Source: Oscillospiraceae bacterium (lineage in GTDB: Bacteria; Bacillota; Clostridia; Saccharofermentanales; Saccharofermentanaceae). From it: DNA of 64,000 bases. The position numbers and the translations under genes were made by a program. This document shows, one piece after another, positions 23,969-32,989 of this stretch. How positions within the stretch are numbered: position 1 is the stretch's first letter; each line of letters begins with the position of its first letter. The stretch lies in the NCBI GenBank assembly GCA_900176545.1, contig FWXP01000001.1, positions 744,001 to 808,000 on the forward strand. The letters run 5' to 3'. Under the pieces are notes generated by a model that had not been told where the DNA came from, ran no database searches, and saw nothing but the letters and a program-made list of their open reading frames with translations.

Positions 23969-24712
23969 TTAAGATCCTCCCGGCGTCACATGCGTCAGAA
24001 GGACCGTGATATTATCGTCGCTTCCCGAACTGTATGCGCGATCGAAAAGATTGTCCATACAGTCCGCGAGGTCATTATGCTTCTTAAGTGACAATCTGAT
24101 CGACTCGTCATCGACAAAGGAACAAAGCCCGTCGGTGCAGAGCATGACCACATCGCCGTAGATTATATTATATACGTAAATGTCCGGTATAAGAAATGCA
24201 TTTTCTCCCAGGGACTTAACGAGAGTATGCCTCTCCGGATGACAGATATACTCTTCCTGCGTAATCGAACGATTTCTAAGGAGTTCTGCCGCATAAGTAT
24301 GGTCTGCGGTCATCTGAGTCATAGAGGAACCGTGGATGAGATATCCTCTGCAGTCGCCCATGTGAGCTACTATGACCCTTCTCTCACGGATAACAGCGAC
24401 TGTAAGTGTCGTTCCCATGCCCATAAGAGCCTGATCCGCGAGAGCTGTCTTCAGTATCTGAACATTGGCCTTGCGATATACATCCTCAAGGACTTCCTTG
24501 AGCTCATCCTCAGTCATCGTATCCGTAAGTCTCGAGGAAAGTATCGAAGTGACAGTATCTATCGCGATCTTACTGGCGATCTCGCCGCCTTCTATCCCTC
24601 CGATGCCGTCTGCTACCGCCATGATGCGCGCAGTACCTGCATCGAAGATACAGCAGTTATCCTCGTTATCGGGTCTGACCTTACCGGTCTCCGAACGCAT
24701 CATCGAATCCAT
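23969..24712 (-). CDS. prpC: PP2C-type protein phosphatase
   Basis: This metal-dependent Ser/Thr phosphatase is the expected partner of the adjacent kinase. In its 247 residues it shows the PP2C motifs RPDNEDNC (first metal Asp), VADGIGGIEGGEIAS (second metal Asp), MGTTLTVAVI, AHMGDCRGYLI, LCTDGLCSFVDDE and DDNITVLL. All metal-binding Asp positions are present. It starts 6 nt after rlmN and ends 25 nt before prkC. The same rlmN-prpC-prkC order occurs in B. subtilis. Confidence 0.95.
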   Translation of the reverse strand: MDSMMRSETGKVRPDNEDNCCIFDAGTARIMAVADGIGGIEGGEIASKIAIDTVTSILSSRLTDTMTEDELKEVLEDVYRKANVQILKTALADQALMGMGTTLTVAVIRERRVIVAHMGDCRGYLIHGSSMTQMTADHTYAAELLRNRSITQEEYICHPERHTLVKSLGENAFLIPDIYVYNIIYGDVVMLCTDGLCSFVDDESIRLSLKKHNDLADCMDNLFDRAYSSGSDDNITVLLTHVTPGGS

Positions 24713-24718
24713 CTGTCC

Positions 24719-25753
24719 TTATTCTCCCTGTTCAATGCCGCGGCGAAGCTGTCCGCATGCAGCCATTATATCACTACCCATCTCTCGGCGAAGAGTAGCA
24801 TTGATCCCTCTGTCCTCCAGAGCTTTCCTGAATACGTCGATCCTCTTCTTCCTGCACCTCTTATAAGGACTTCCCTCGAACTCGTTAGCCGCTATAAGGT
24901 TAACGTGGCAGTTCATGCCTTTAAGAAGCGAAGAAAGCTCATTGGCGCAGGCGATGGTATCGTTAAGCTCGTCAAAGAGCGAATACTCGAATGTTATCCT
25001 TCTTCCCGTGACATTAACATACTCCCTGCAGACTGCGATCAGATCCTTTAAGGGATAGTGCGCCGGCACGGGCATAAGCTCACGTCGAAGCTCATCGTTA
25101 GGAGCGTGAAGCGATATCGCCAGATTGATCTGAGATTTACGTGCGGTAAAGTCCTTGATCTTAGGAATAAGGCCGCAGGTAGATACGGTAATATGCCTTG
25201 CACCCATGCCTAAGCCGTCGGGATCTGTAATGGTATCGATAAAGCCCCAGAGATTATCGTAGTTATCGAAAGGCTCGCCTATACCCATAACGACGACGGA
25301 TCTTATCTTCTCACCCATATTACGCTGGGAAAGTATGACCTGTCCGAACATCTCTCCCGATGTCAGGGACCTTCCGAAGCCCGCATGAGCTGAAGCGCAG
25401 AAAGTACATCCCATCTTGCATCCCGCCTGAGAGGAGATACATACGGAAAGCCCTGTCTTATAACGCATTACGACAGTCTCGATTATATTACCGTCGCAAA
25501 GCGAATATACGAACTTGGTAGTACCGTCTATAGCCGATACATACTTCTCTATTACTTTCATGCTCCCGAAGGAAAAGTCTTCTTCAAGAGCCGATCGTAT
25601 ATTACCGGGAACATTGGTCATCTCGGCTGTATCTATAACTCCCGAAGACAGCCACTTATATATCTGATCGGCACGGAACTTGGGAAATCCCTTCTCCGCA
25701 CACCATGTAAGGATATCGTCCTTCTTAAGGTCAAGACAGAATCTCTTAGCCAA
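24719..25753 (-). CDS. rlmN: 23S rRNA/tRNA adenine-2503 C2-methyltransferase
   Basis: This radical SAM enzyme methylates A2503 of 23S rRNA and A37 of some tRNAs. The CxxxCxxC cluster is CKMGCTFC, with SQAG before it, GIGEPFDNYDN after it, and STCGLIPKI further on. A Cys near the C-terminus (AACGQLRR) is the methyl-carrying residue. I chose a TTG start at 25753: it has AAGGAG 8 nt upstream, lies 1 nt past the rsmB stop, and gives the usual length (344 residues). The longer reading opens with GTG inside rsmB at 25795 without a ribosome site. Confidence 0.92.
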   Translation of the reverse strand: MAKRFCLDLKKDDILTWCAEKGFPKFRADQIYKWLSSGVIDTAEMTNVPGNIRSALEEDFSFGSMKVIEKYVSAIDGTTKFVYSLCDGNIIETVVMRYKTGLSVCISSQAGCKMGCTFCASAHAGFGRSLTSGEMFGQVILSQRNMGEKIRSVVVMGIGEPFDNYDNLWGFIDTITDPDGLGMGARHITVSTCGLIPKIKDFTARKSQINLAISLHAPNDELRRELMPVPAHYPLKDLIAVCREYVNVTGRRITFEYSLFDELNDTIACANELSSLLKGMNCHVNLIAANEFEGSPYKRCRKKRIDVFRKALEDRGINATLRREMGSDIMAACGQLRRGIEQGE

Positions 25754-25754
25754 A

Positions 25755-27092
25755 TCACTTTCTCCTTTTAAGCCTTGCGACGAAGAATCCTTCACACCGG
25801 TCTTCGTCAGGCAGTATCGTTATCATTCCGCCTTTCGCGGATCTTTCCCTGTCCTGATCGAGTATAAGCCCCGACGGAAGATATTGCATCAGATCATCTG
25901 CATAAAAATCAGGATGCGATTCAAGGAAAGCTTCTACCTGCTTCTCGTTCTCATCACGATTCAAGGTACAGGTGCTGTATACAAGCTTTCCGCCCTTCTT
26001 AACATAAGACGAGGCTCCGGATAATATCTGTTGCTGCTTAGGAAGAAGCTCCTTAATCCTCGCATAGGATATGGTATGCCTTATATCAGGCTTTCCGGAC
26101 ATAAGCCCGAGGCCGCTGCAGGGAACGTCACAGAGAATTACGTCGAACGAGGAAGAAGAAGGCAAAGAAGACCCAAGATCGGTGCTGTCGCCCTTTTGAA
26201 CTTCAACTGAATTTATCCCCAATCTTATAAGATTCTGCCTTATAAGCTCTAACCTGCTGTCATTTATATCAAGGGACAATATAGTAGCGGAATCCCCCGT
26301 AAGCTGAGCCAGATGGGTAGACTTGCCTCCCGGAGCCGCGCATGTATCCAAGATCTTATCACCCTCAGAAGGAGCAGCAATAACGGATGCAAGCATAGCA
26401 CCCTCTCCCTGCACGAAGAAAAGTCCGTCTCGAAATGCATCGCTCTCGTCGATACTCTTGCCTTCAGAAGGGACTATAGTAAGAGCTTCGGGTACGAAGG
26501 AAGCCTCAGATACCTTAAAACCTTCGGAAGAGAGCAAGGAAGAAAGCTCTTCCTTAGTAGTCTTCAGTGTATTTACCCGGATCGTCGTCGGCTGGATACG
26601 AAGAAGCGCCTTTCCTATGGAAAGTGCGCGTTCAGCGCCGTAGTCTCTTTTAAATATGCCGTATACTTCCGGCTTTAAGCTGCATGCTATATTGGGCTTA
26701 TAAAAAGATATATCCTTCTGCTCGGAAGGCAGAGACTGCACTTTACGGAGCACTGCATTTACAAAGCCTGATGAACTCGGATTATATTTCTTACAAAGCT
26801 CTACGGAAGAAGACACCGCAGCATATTCGGGAACTTTCTCCGAGAATAGGAGTTGCCAGCAACCGAATCTTACTATTGTCCTTGTCTTGGGATCCATGGA
26901 AGATACGTCCTTACCTGAAGCATGACGAATCACATGGTCAATAGCAATGAGATATGTGATCGTACCGTATACAGAAGCACGGACAAAATCCGTAACACCT
27001 TCATCTTTCAGCATGAGATTAGAAAACGTCTCATGCTCGAAATACTTATAAAGGAGCTTATAGCAGGTCTCTCTCTCGGAAGTCTCTGACAT
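25755..27092 (-). CDS. rsmB: 16S rRNA cytosine-967 C5-methyltransferase
   Basis: RsmB methylates C967 of 16S rRNA. In its 445 residues an N-terminal NusB-like helical RNA-binding domain (residues 1-130) is followed by the methyltransferase: LDTCAAPGGKSTHLAQL (SAM motif I), ILSLDINDSRLELI, and the catalytic DVPCSGLGLMSGKPDIR with YSTCTLNRDENE holding the second Cys. Its ATG overlaps the fmt stop by one base (TAATG). The fmt-rsmB-rlmN order is typical of Bacillota. Confidence 0.95.
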   Translation of the reverse strand: MSETSERETCYKLLYKYFEHETFSNLMLKDEGVTDFVRASVYGTITYLIAIDHVIRHASGKDVSSMDPKTRTIVRFGCWQLLFSEKVPEYAAVSSSVELCKKYNPSSSGFVNAVLRKVQSLPSEQKDISFYKPNIACSLKPEVYGIFKRDYGAERALSIGKALLRIQPTTIRVNTLKTTKEELSSLLSSEGFKVSEASFVPEALTIVPSEGKSIDESDAFRDGLFFVQGEGAMLASVIAAPSEGDKILDTCAAPGGKSTHLAQLTGDSATILSLDINDSRLELIRQNLIRLGINSVEVQKGDSTDLGSSLPSSSSFDVILCDVPCSGLGLMSGKPDIRHTISYARIKELLPKQQQILSGASSYVKKGGKLVYSTCTLNRDENEKQVEAFLESHPDFYADDLMQYLPSGLILDQDRERSAKGGMITILPDEDRCEGFFVARLKRRK

Positions 27093-28042
27093 TATTCTCC
27101 GAATCTCATTCCGATCTTGTAGTTATGCGCACAATCCTGTGCCTTGAGCCTCTTGCCGCCTTCTGCCTGAAGCTCCAAGATCTTAATAAAACCGTCGCCC
27201 GTCTTAACGATAAGATCGCCCTTATGCGCCTTAACGACGGTTCCGGGAGCAACGGAAGCATCAAGTTCATCGGAAGATATCATCTCCGTCACATAGATCT
27301 TCATCTTCTTGCCGTCAAGAGTCGTCTGAGCTCCGGGCCATGCACGAAGAGCTCTTACCTTATCGTGGATAGCTCTCGTTGTCTCATTCCAGGAGAACTT
27401 GCCCATATCAGGCGTAATAGGCGGAGATAATGTTACCTTGGACTCGTCCTGAGGAATAGTTTTAAGCTTACCGTCCACCCAGTCGGGGATAGTATCCGTA
27501 AGAAGCTTACTTCCTGCTACCGCAAGCTGAGCCATAAGCTCATCCGTATCCACATTTATATCGATAGGAACTTCTACCTGTGTGATCTGATCGCCGGTAT
27601 CCATTCCGGCATCCATCTTCATTATCGTTACGCCGGTAACATCGTCACCGTTTAAGATAGAATACTGAACGGGAGCCGCACCCCTATACTTAGGAAGAAG
27701 GGACGCATGCACATTAAGACATCCGTACTTAGGGATATCAAGAACGCGCTGAGGGAGGATCTTACCGTATGCTGCAGTAATAAGAAGATCAGGCTCACAA
27801 GATCTGATCTTCTCATATGCCTCATCTGACTTCATGGAAGTCGGCTGGAATACCTCTATACCCTGAGACTGTGCAAATACCTTAGTCTCGGGAGGAGTAA
27901 GGATATGCTTTCTTCCTACGGGCTTATCGGGCTGCGACACGGAAAGTACTACGTTATATCCTTCATCGCAGAGCTTCTCAAGGCACGTAGCAGCAAATGC
28001 GGGCGTGCCCATAAATACTATCTTCAGATCACTCTTATTCAT
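27092..28042 (-). CDS. fmt: Methionyl-tRNA formyltransferase
   Basis: Fmt formylates initiator Met-tRNA using 10-formyltetrahydrofolate. In 316 residues it shows IVFMGTPAFAATCLEKL at the N-terminus, QPDKPVGRK (loop for the acceptor stem), the catalytic NVHASLLPKYRGAAPVQYSIL region with Asn/His, and TGVTIMKMDAGMDTGD with the catalytic Asp. The C-terminal OB-like domain binds tRNA. It overlaps def by 4 nt (ATGA), so formylation and deformylation enzymes are made together. Confidence 0.96.
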   Translation of the reverse strand: MNKSDLKIVFMGTPAFAATCLEKLCDEGYNVVLSVSQPDKPVGRKHILTPPETKVFAQSQGIEVFQPTSMKSDEAYEKIRSCEPDLLITAAYGKILPQRVLDIPKYGCLNVHASLLPKYRGAAPVQYSILNGDDVTGVTIMKMDAGMDTGDQITQVEVPIDINVDTDELMAQLAVAGSKLLTDTIPDWVDGKLKTIPQDESKVTLSPPITPDMGKFSWNETTRAIHDKVRALRAWPGAQTTLDGKKMKIYVTEMISSDELDASVAPGTVVKAHKGDLIVKTGDGFIKILELQAEGGKRLKAQDCAHNYKIGMRFGE

Positions 28043-28521
28043 TCTTCAGTCTCTTCCACCGTATTGATCACGCCGTTAATGGCCTTGTCGATAAAGAGTA
28101 TTCCTTCAAGGTGATCATACTCATGGCAGATACATACAGCCAGAAGTCCGTCTGCTTCAAGCTCGAACTCCTTGCCTTCACGATCCAAAGCCTTGACCTT
28201 GATCTTCTCGGGGCGCTCTACCTCGGCATTCTTGCCGGGAACGGAGAGACATCCCTCGCAAAAAGTCTGTGTGCCTTCCCTGTATGTTATCTCGGGATTG
28301 ATGAACTCGATCTTACCGTGCTCATCTCCTACGTCTACTACGAATACTCTTCGAAGGACTCCTACCTGAGGAGCTGCAATACCGATACCTCTGTTCTCGT
28401 AATACATGGTATCAGCCATATCATCCAGGAGCTTTAAGATCCTGGGAGTTATCTCATCTACGGGTCTGGACTTCTTACGAAGTATGGGATCCCCTTCTAT
28501 AACGACATTACGTAAAGACAT
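28039..28521 (-). CDS. def: Peptide deformylase
   Basis: This metalloenzyme removes the formyl group from nascent proteins. The three canonical motifs are present in 160 residues: GIGIAAPQVG (motif 1), EGCLSVPG (motif 2 with the metal Cys), and HEYDHLEGI (motif 3, metal histidines and catalytic Glu, near residue 134). It is the first gene of the nine-gene operon. The promoter is at 28561-28589, with an AAGGA ribosome site. In B. subtilis priA lies directly before def, but here about 8 kb of other genes separate them. Confidence 0.96.
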   Translation of the reverse strand: MSLRNVVIEGDPILRKKSRPVDEITPRILKLLDDMADTMYYENRGIGIAAPQVGVLRRVFVVDVGDEHGKIEFINPEITYREGTQTFCEGCLSVPGKNAEVERPEKIKVKALDREGKEFELEADGLLAVCICHEYDHLEGILFIDKAINGVINTVEETEE

Positions 28522-28560
28522 ACTATTACCGTCCTTAAATACTTTTTATTTCCGTGTGCT

Positions 28561-28589
28561 ATTTTACCACATTTGGGGAGATCTTTCAG
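28561..28589 (-). promoter_or_regulatory. Promoter of the def-thiN operon
   Basis: On the minus strand CTGAAA (28589-28584) and TAAAAT (28566-28561) are spaced by 17 nt, and a TGG before the -10 makes it an extended -10 type (TGGTAAAAT). It should drive the nine genes from def to thiN. Confidence 0.55.
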
Positions 28590-28621
28590 AATTAAGGATT
28601 ATTCATGCGTTATCCCGAAGA

Positions 28622-28633
28622 TCACCCGGGTGA
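28622..28633. other. 12-bp perfect palindrome between two genes
   Basis: The sequence TCACCCGGGTGA is a perfect palindrome, framed by GTTAT and ATAAC at 28611-28640, so the whole element can fold as a hairpin. It lies between the 3' end of the 635-residue membrane protein gene and the def promoter. No T-run follows on either strand, so a protein-binding site or a structured 3' end are both possible. Confidence 0.35.
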
Positions 28634-28705
28634 GAATAACTCATATCTATCCCGTTACCAGCTTCATGATACGCAACAGATCCGTACTGAACACCTCTGT
28701 TATGC

Positions 28706-30613
28706 TTACATTGGTGTATTTTCTATGATCGTATATTCTATTGTCTCGTTGTATAGATCAATATCATCGCATAAAAATGAGATTGATGTGATATGTCGTT
28801 TTGTACCGTCAGGCAAGGTATAGTCCAAGGGCAGATCGCTGGTTAACTGTTCAGGTATAACTGAGGCGACTCCTTCTGTTCCATCAGAGAATGTAATGTG
28901 TACATATAGCGGTTCGATTCGGAAAAAGAGACTCTTTATAGTTGCCGGAAGCGTTTTACGGATGCTTAAGCTTATCGTCCTAATCGATCCGTCATTAGTA
29001 TATGGCAAAGTGATCGTATCAGTTATGTTAGCTGAAAAAGAACTATTGGATATCGGGGAAAGAATAGTCGGAGAGTCAGTATGACGAAGGAGGTACAGTT
29101 CTCTGTATTCAGATGAAGAAACCTGGCAACATTCATAATTTGAGAATATTGCATTTGTCGTTAACGGTGCTTCCCAAAAAAGAAACCGGTTATCTATGGT
29201 TTTGCACTCAAAAATAATGAATTCAGGGGCATCCGTACCATTAAAAAAATCACTGTTCATTTGGTCGAGTTCCGGATAAAACGCGACATAAGATTGAAGA
29301 GACGGAAAACACACAAAATTCAGATCATCACTTTCTTTCCACAAGATAATCCACGGATAGGCAGTTGTTGTTCGGTCTCCGATCGTTTCTCTGATCTCTT
29401 GCGGGAGGTTGTATCCGACTTGAACTTGAGGAGTAAATGGATATCTCAGTGTGAAAGTAGTAACAGATGTACTTAGTATGATCATGATCATGCCAAGATA
29501 TATCTCTTTTATCGGACTATGAGTTATTGAATGATCACGATACTTAAAATAATAGAAAAACATTAAGACAAATGTCGCACATATTATGCTGGCAGAAATA
29601 AGAAAATGCTCTTTGTCGGGTCTTACAATGGATGATTTATAAGCATAAAGTATCGGAATTGTGCCAAGCAATCCTGTTAAGAAGATCCTCTTTCTTGCTA
29701 ATGGAACGATCAGGATAAGAATATGTAACAGCAATAATAGGATCACGAAGACGATATACATTCTGTCTAATCCCGGTGTAGCCATAGCAGAATTATAATA
29801 TTTTGAAAGTAGGATCATAGCTTTGTAATATGCGATCATATCTTTAAAAGACGGATTGTAGATCAGGTATAAAAGGACACATACGACAGGTATGCATGCT
29901 ACGATCAGGATATGAAAAATGATCTGCTTCACCGTTATTGTGTGTTTGAGATCGTTTTCATAAGCGGATAATCCCAACTTAGACGAAAACAGGTCCAGCG
30001 ATAACAATTTCCGGATAACGAGGCAAAAGCATAATGCGAGCGCCTGTAATAAGGCGGCAACAGCCAGATCAAATTTAATAAGACTCAAAAAAGCTGCCAA
30101 GAAACAAAGCAACCCCAGATGGATATAGCTTCGTTTATGGTGAAGAGCTGTTATGCTCATAAGTAAACACACAAACAATATAAAACAGTTAAGCGAATAT
30201 AAGGGTATAGTTATCAAACAAACCACTATCGATCGATAGATCCGCCTATCACTTTTGGAGGTAATTACATTTTTCCAAAGAATTGGTACGGTATATGCCA
30301 AAAGGGCGAGGATAAAGATCATACTCACGATAATGTTATGTCCGATGGGAATGATAAGTTTTCCGAGCGGGCCGTAAGTAAAGAAAAGATTTTTTCCTGA
30401 GATAAGTCCTAAAGAACTGAACTCGTTCATGGCATATATCCAGGACGCATCAAGAGAAGAATAATCCTCATAAAATAACAATATCGGCATATTAAAGTTA
30501 ACGACTCTAATAGCCATAAGAACAAGAAGCACGACAGGTATTATCGTATTTTTCGTTAATGAATGAATCCCGGGAATATGTATTTTCCTTCTTATATTTT
30601 TTTGAATACACAT
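28706..30613 (-). CDS. Large multi-pass membrane protein, probable glycan-related
   Basis: In 635 residues there are about ten hydrophobic helices in the first 380 residues, then an extracytoplasmic beta-rich domain of about 240 residues. After the first helix it has DASWIYAMNEFSS ... FFTYGPLG, a motif pair I associate with uncharacterised membrane proteins of polysaccharide loci. GT-C-like topology is plausible, but no catalytic motif is proven. The DNA is visibly richer in A/T than the flanking housekeeping genes. It overlaps the upstream GT2 gene by 22 nt and has no ribosome site of its own, so translation is probably coupled. It is last in the glycan operon. Confidence 0.6.
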   Translation of the reverse strand: MCIQKNIRRKIHIPGIHSLTKNTIIPVVLLVLMAIRVVNFNMPILLFYEDYSSLDASWIYAMNEFSSLGLISGKNLFFTYGPLGKLIIPIGHNIIVSMIFILALLAYTVPILWKNVITSKSDRRIYRSIVVCLITIPLYSLNCFILFVCLLMSITALHHKRSYIHLGLLCFLAAFLSLIKFDLAVAALLQALALCFCLVIRKLLSLDLFSSKLGLSAYENDLKHTITVKQIIFHILIVACIPVVCVLLYLIYNPSFKDMIAYYKAMILLSKYYNSAMATPGLDRMYIVFVILLLLLHILILIVPLARKRIFLTGLLGTIPILYAYKSSIVRPDKEHFLISASIICATFVLMFFYYFKYRDHSITHSPIKEIYLGMIMIILSTSVTTFTLRYPFTPQVQVGYNLPQEIRETIGDRTTTAYPWIILWKESDDLNFVCFPSLQSYVAFYPELDQMNSDFFNGTDAPEFIIFECKTIDNRFLFWEAPLTTNAIFSNYECCQVSSSEYRELYLLRHTDSPTILSPISNSSFSANITDTITLPYTNDGSIRTISLSIRKTLPATIKSLFFRIEPLYVHITFSDGTEGVASVIPEQLTSDLPLDYTLPDGTKRHITSISFLCDDIDLYNETIEYTIIENTPM

Positions 30614-31290
30614 ACAAAATACCAGTGAAGATAATTAGGCAACCATTTCCACATATGGAAATTCGATTTGCCTTCAGAGCGGTCATACCACTGAGAGGGT
30701 ATCTCCCTTATCTTATATCCCATGATGTAGGCTTTTACCGTTATCTCCATTCCTATTTCGAATCCGCCGGAGCTCTCGATCGTGATCTTCTCCAGCATAC
30801 TCTTTCGATACATCTTAAAACTGTTTGTCACATCGTGCGTGGGGATGCGTGAAAAAAGGTGCAGCGTAGTTCCTGCCGTCCTTGAGAAAAGACCTTTTAA
30901 GAAAGGGCCGCCGTGCTGCTTGCCGCCTTTCATATATCTGGAACCGCAAACGAGATCTGCTTCTTTTGAAGTTATCAGTTCGTGCATCCGGTCTACTATC
31001 TCAATGCTGTCCGACAGATCGGCCATCATAACAAGGACTGCTTCAGAAGATGCAGTCTCAAGTCCTGTCTTGATGGCGTTTAATGCTCCCCTGCCGTACA
31101 GGTTCTTAACAAGTTCTATCTTATAGGATAAAGAGGGCATGAGCTCATTTACTACCGGGAGTGTATCGTCTTCGTCAAAGTCATAGACGATAAGTACCCT
31201 TTTCTCGGAATGTATCTCATCCTCGACCTTTTTTAACTGAGTCCTTATATTTTTTCCTTCATTATAGACCGGTATTACTATATCAAGCAT
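30592..31290 (-). CDS. GT2-family glycosyltransferase (dolichol-phosphate-mannose-synthase-like)
   Basis: The 232-residue cytoplasmic GT-A enzyme begins MLDIVIPVYNEGKNI, has the acidic YDFDEDDT stretch and the metal-binding MMADLSDS (DxD-like), then VCGSRYMKGGKQ and SFKMYRKS. This is the arrangement of DPM1/GtrB-type transferases that load a sugar on polyprenyl phosphate. There are no C-terminal membrane helices, so it may work with the membrane protein encoded directly downstream. It is 4 nt from the methyltransferase gene. The sugar donor is unknown. Confidence 0.85.
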   Translation of the reverse strand: MLDIVIPVYNEGKNIRTQLKKVEDEIHSEKRVLIVYDFDEDDTLPVVNELMPSLSYKIELVKNLYGRGALNAIKTGLETASSEAVLVMMADLSDSIEIVDRMHELITSKEADLVCGSRYMKGGKQHGGPFLKGLFSRTAGTTLHLFSRIPTHDVTNSFKMYRKSMLEKITIESSGGFEIGMEITVKAYIMGYKIREIPSQWYDRSEGKSNFHMWKWLPNYLHWYFVCVFKKI

Positions 31291-31294
31291 CTAC

Positions 31295-31960
31295 TTATTC
31301 CTTTACGGCAACGGCAAAGAACTGTTTGCCCATTATGTTCCATGCAGGCCTGAACTTCAGATACATCCTGATAAGGAACGGGTTTACGGGGAGCTTTCCC
31401 TTTGTCGTATAAGGCATGAACCTCGGGATCATCGTTGTGAGACGAAATCCTCCCACAAGAGCAAGAGCTTCTGCGTAACTCTTATCCGACAGGGCTGTAT
31501 AGTGATCGAAAAAGTCCCAATAGACATCATATGCGAATCTTATATTCGGCTGCAAAGCCATAAGGATTCCGCCCGGCTTTAAGACTCTCTTAAATTCGGA
31601 CAGGATCGTGAGTACTTCCTCCTTGGTCCTTATGTGTTCAAGGAAATTGGAAATGTATATGACATCAACGGAACAATCTTCAAGATAATCAAGGGATGCC
31701 GCGGATGCAATATGGGTCTCTACATTATCGGCGGCATGCGAAGGCATCTCGGAATTAAGATCAGATGCTATTCGCTTTCCGCTACCCTTGATGGTGATGT
31801 TGTTGATGAACTCGCAATAACCTGCAGCAGGATCGAGCACCGTGGCGTTCTCGGGAATGTACCTGCTGAAGAAATCGTCACACAGGACTTTCCACATCTC
31901 AATCTTCTTTTTCTGTTCTTCGGGATCAAAGCGGTTTGTATACAGCTTTTCTATGTTCAT
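31295..31960 (-). CDS. SAM-dependent methyltransferase in glycan cluster
   Basis: The protein of 221 residues has a motif I variant, TVLDPAAGYCEFIN, then IASDLNSEMPS, DCSVDVIYISNFLEHI (motif II) and LKPGGILMALQPNIRFAYD. This is the Methyltransf_11 pattern often found in glycan clusters, where such enzymes methylate sugars or lipid carriers. It lies 9 nt after the epimerase gene and 4 nt before the GT2 gene. The glycan role is inferred from context only. Confidence 0.8.
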   Translation of the reverse strand: MNIEKLYTNRFDPEEQKKKIEMWKVLCDDFFSRYIPENATVLDPAAGYCEFINNITIKGSGKRIASDLNSEMPSHAADNVETHIASAASLDYLEDCSVDVIYISNFLEHIRTKEEVLTILSEFKRVLKPGGILMALQPNIRFAYDVYWDFFDHYTALSDKSYAEALALVGGFRLTTMIPRFMPYTTKGKLPVNPFLIRMYLKFRPAWNIMGKQFFAVAVKE

Positions 31961-31969
31961 AGCGTTTCC

Positions 31970-32989
31970 TTAGATATTATTAAGGTCGATCTGGTGTGTG
32001 ACCCACGGGATGACTTCGTCAAGGGTAGTGGACAGATCGGTATCCGCTTCGAATCCGAGCAATCTCTTAGCCTTCTCGACGGAGGGAACTCTCTTCTGGA
32101 CATCATACTCGTAGGGAGTGTCATGTACGAAAGAAATGGGCTTATCGCCGTTGATCTTCTGCCATATCATAGTAGCAAGTTCCTTGACTGTCGTTGATAC
32201 GGGCGTAGACAGGTTAAAATCCTCGTTTACGGATCTGGGATCTTCTATGCACAGTCTTATGCCGCGTGCAAGGTCTCCTCCGTATGTGTAATGGCGGATC
32301 TGTTCGCCGCTTCCCAATATGTGGAGCGGATCCTGACCCTTGTATACCTTCTGGATGAGATCGGGTACGACATGACTCATGGCGAGCTTGACGTTACCGG
32401 ACATGATCTCCTTCTCGTTCTTGGCTCTCTGCTCTCCTATGCCGACACAGTTGAAAGGCCTGATGATAGTGTAAGGGAGTTTATACTGTTCCCAAGCTCC
32501 CTGGGCGAAATACTCACATGACAGTTTCTGGAATCCGTATGTCGAAAGCGGAGGCGGACACTGCTTCTGATCTCCCTCTGCGCTCGGATAGTGGGAGACG
32601 CTCTCGTAGACCATCGACGAAGACAGTACATTGATCTTCTGCAGATGCTTATTCTTGAAAGCCCAAAGTGCCGCATCAAATGTCGAAGCGGTAATGCGTT
32701 CGTTCTCCGCGTAAAGATCGTATGCATATTCATGGAAGTATGTAATACCACCGATCATGGCTGCTATCGCGACTACCTGATCGCAGTCCTCAATCAGTTC
32801 CTTCATAAGATTCGTATCCTTGGCATCGCCTTCTACGAACTTATAATTGGGATGGTTATCGTAACTCTTTTCCACATAACCGTACTTGCTGTAGTTATCG
32901 ATACCTACGACGGTATGTCCGTTCCTTAAGAGTTCGTCTACCAGATAGCCTGCTATGAATCCAGCCGATCCTGTTACCAATATCTTCAT
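31970..32989 (-). CDS. NAD-dependent nucleotide-sugar epimerase/dehydratase (extended SDR)
   Basis: The 339-residue protein has the Rossmann motif VTGSAGFIAGYLVDELL (GxxGxxG), GIDNYSKYGY for the adenosine ribose, a catalytic Ser in LSSSMVYES and the YGFQK Tyr/Lys pair (YxxxK). The RPFNCVG and GSGEQIRHYTYGGDLARG motifs are typical of UDP-sugar 4-epimerases and GDP-sugar enzymes. The exact substrate is unresolved. Its ATG overlaps the stop of the dehydrogenase gene by one base (TGATG), so oxidation and epimerisation of the nucleotide sugar are probably consecutive steps. Confidence 0.88.
   Translation of the reverse strand: MKILVTGSAGFIAGYLVDELLRNGHTVVGIDNYSKYGYVEKSYDNHPNYKFVEGDAKDTNLMKELIEDCDQVVAIAAMIGGITYFHEYAYDLYAENERITASTFDAALWAFKNKHLQKINVLSSSMVYESVSHYPSAEGDQKQCPPPLSTYGFQKLSCEYFAQGAWEQYKLPYTIIRPFNCVGIGEQRAKNEKEIMSGNVKLAMSHVVPDLIQKVYKGQDPLHILGSGEQIRHYTYGGDLARGIRLCIEDPRSVNEDFNLSTPVSTTVKELATMIWQKINGDKPISFVHDTPYEYDVQKRVPSVEKAKRLLGFEADTDLSTTLDEVIPWVTHQIDLNNI

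Noticed and set aside
28522-28705. tRNA or riboswitch in the gap before def
   Set aside because: The palindrome at 28622-28633 does not extend into a cloverleaf or a known riboswitch fold. Only a short hairpin is seen.
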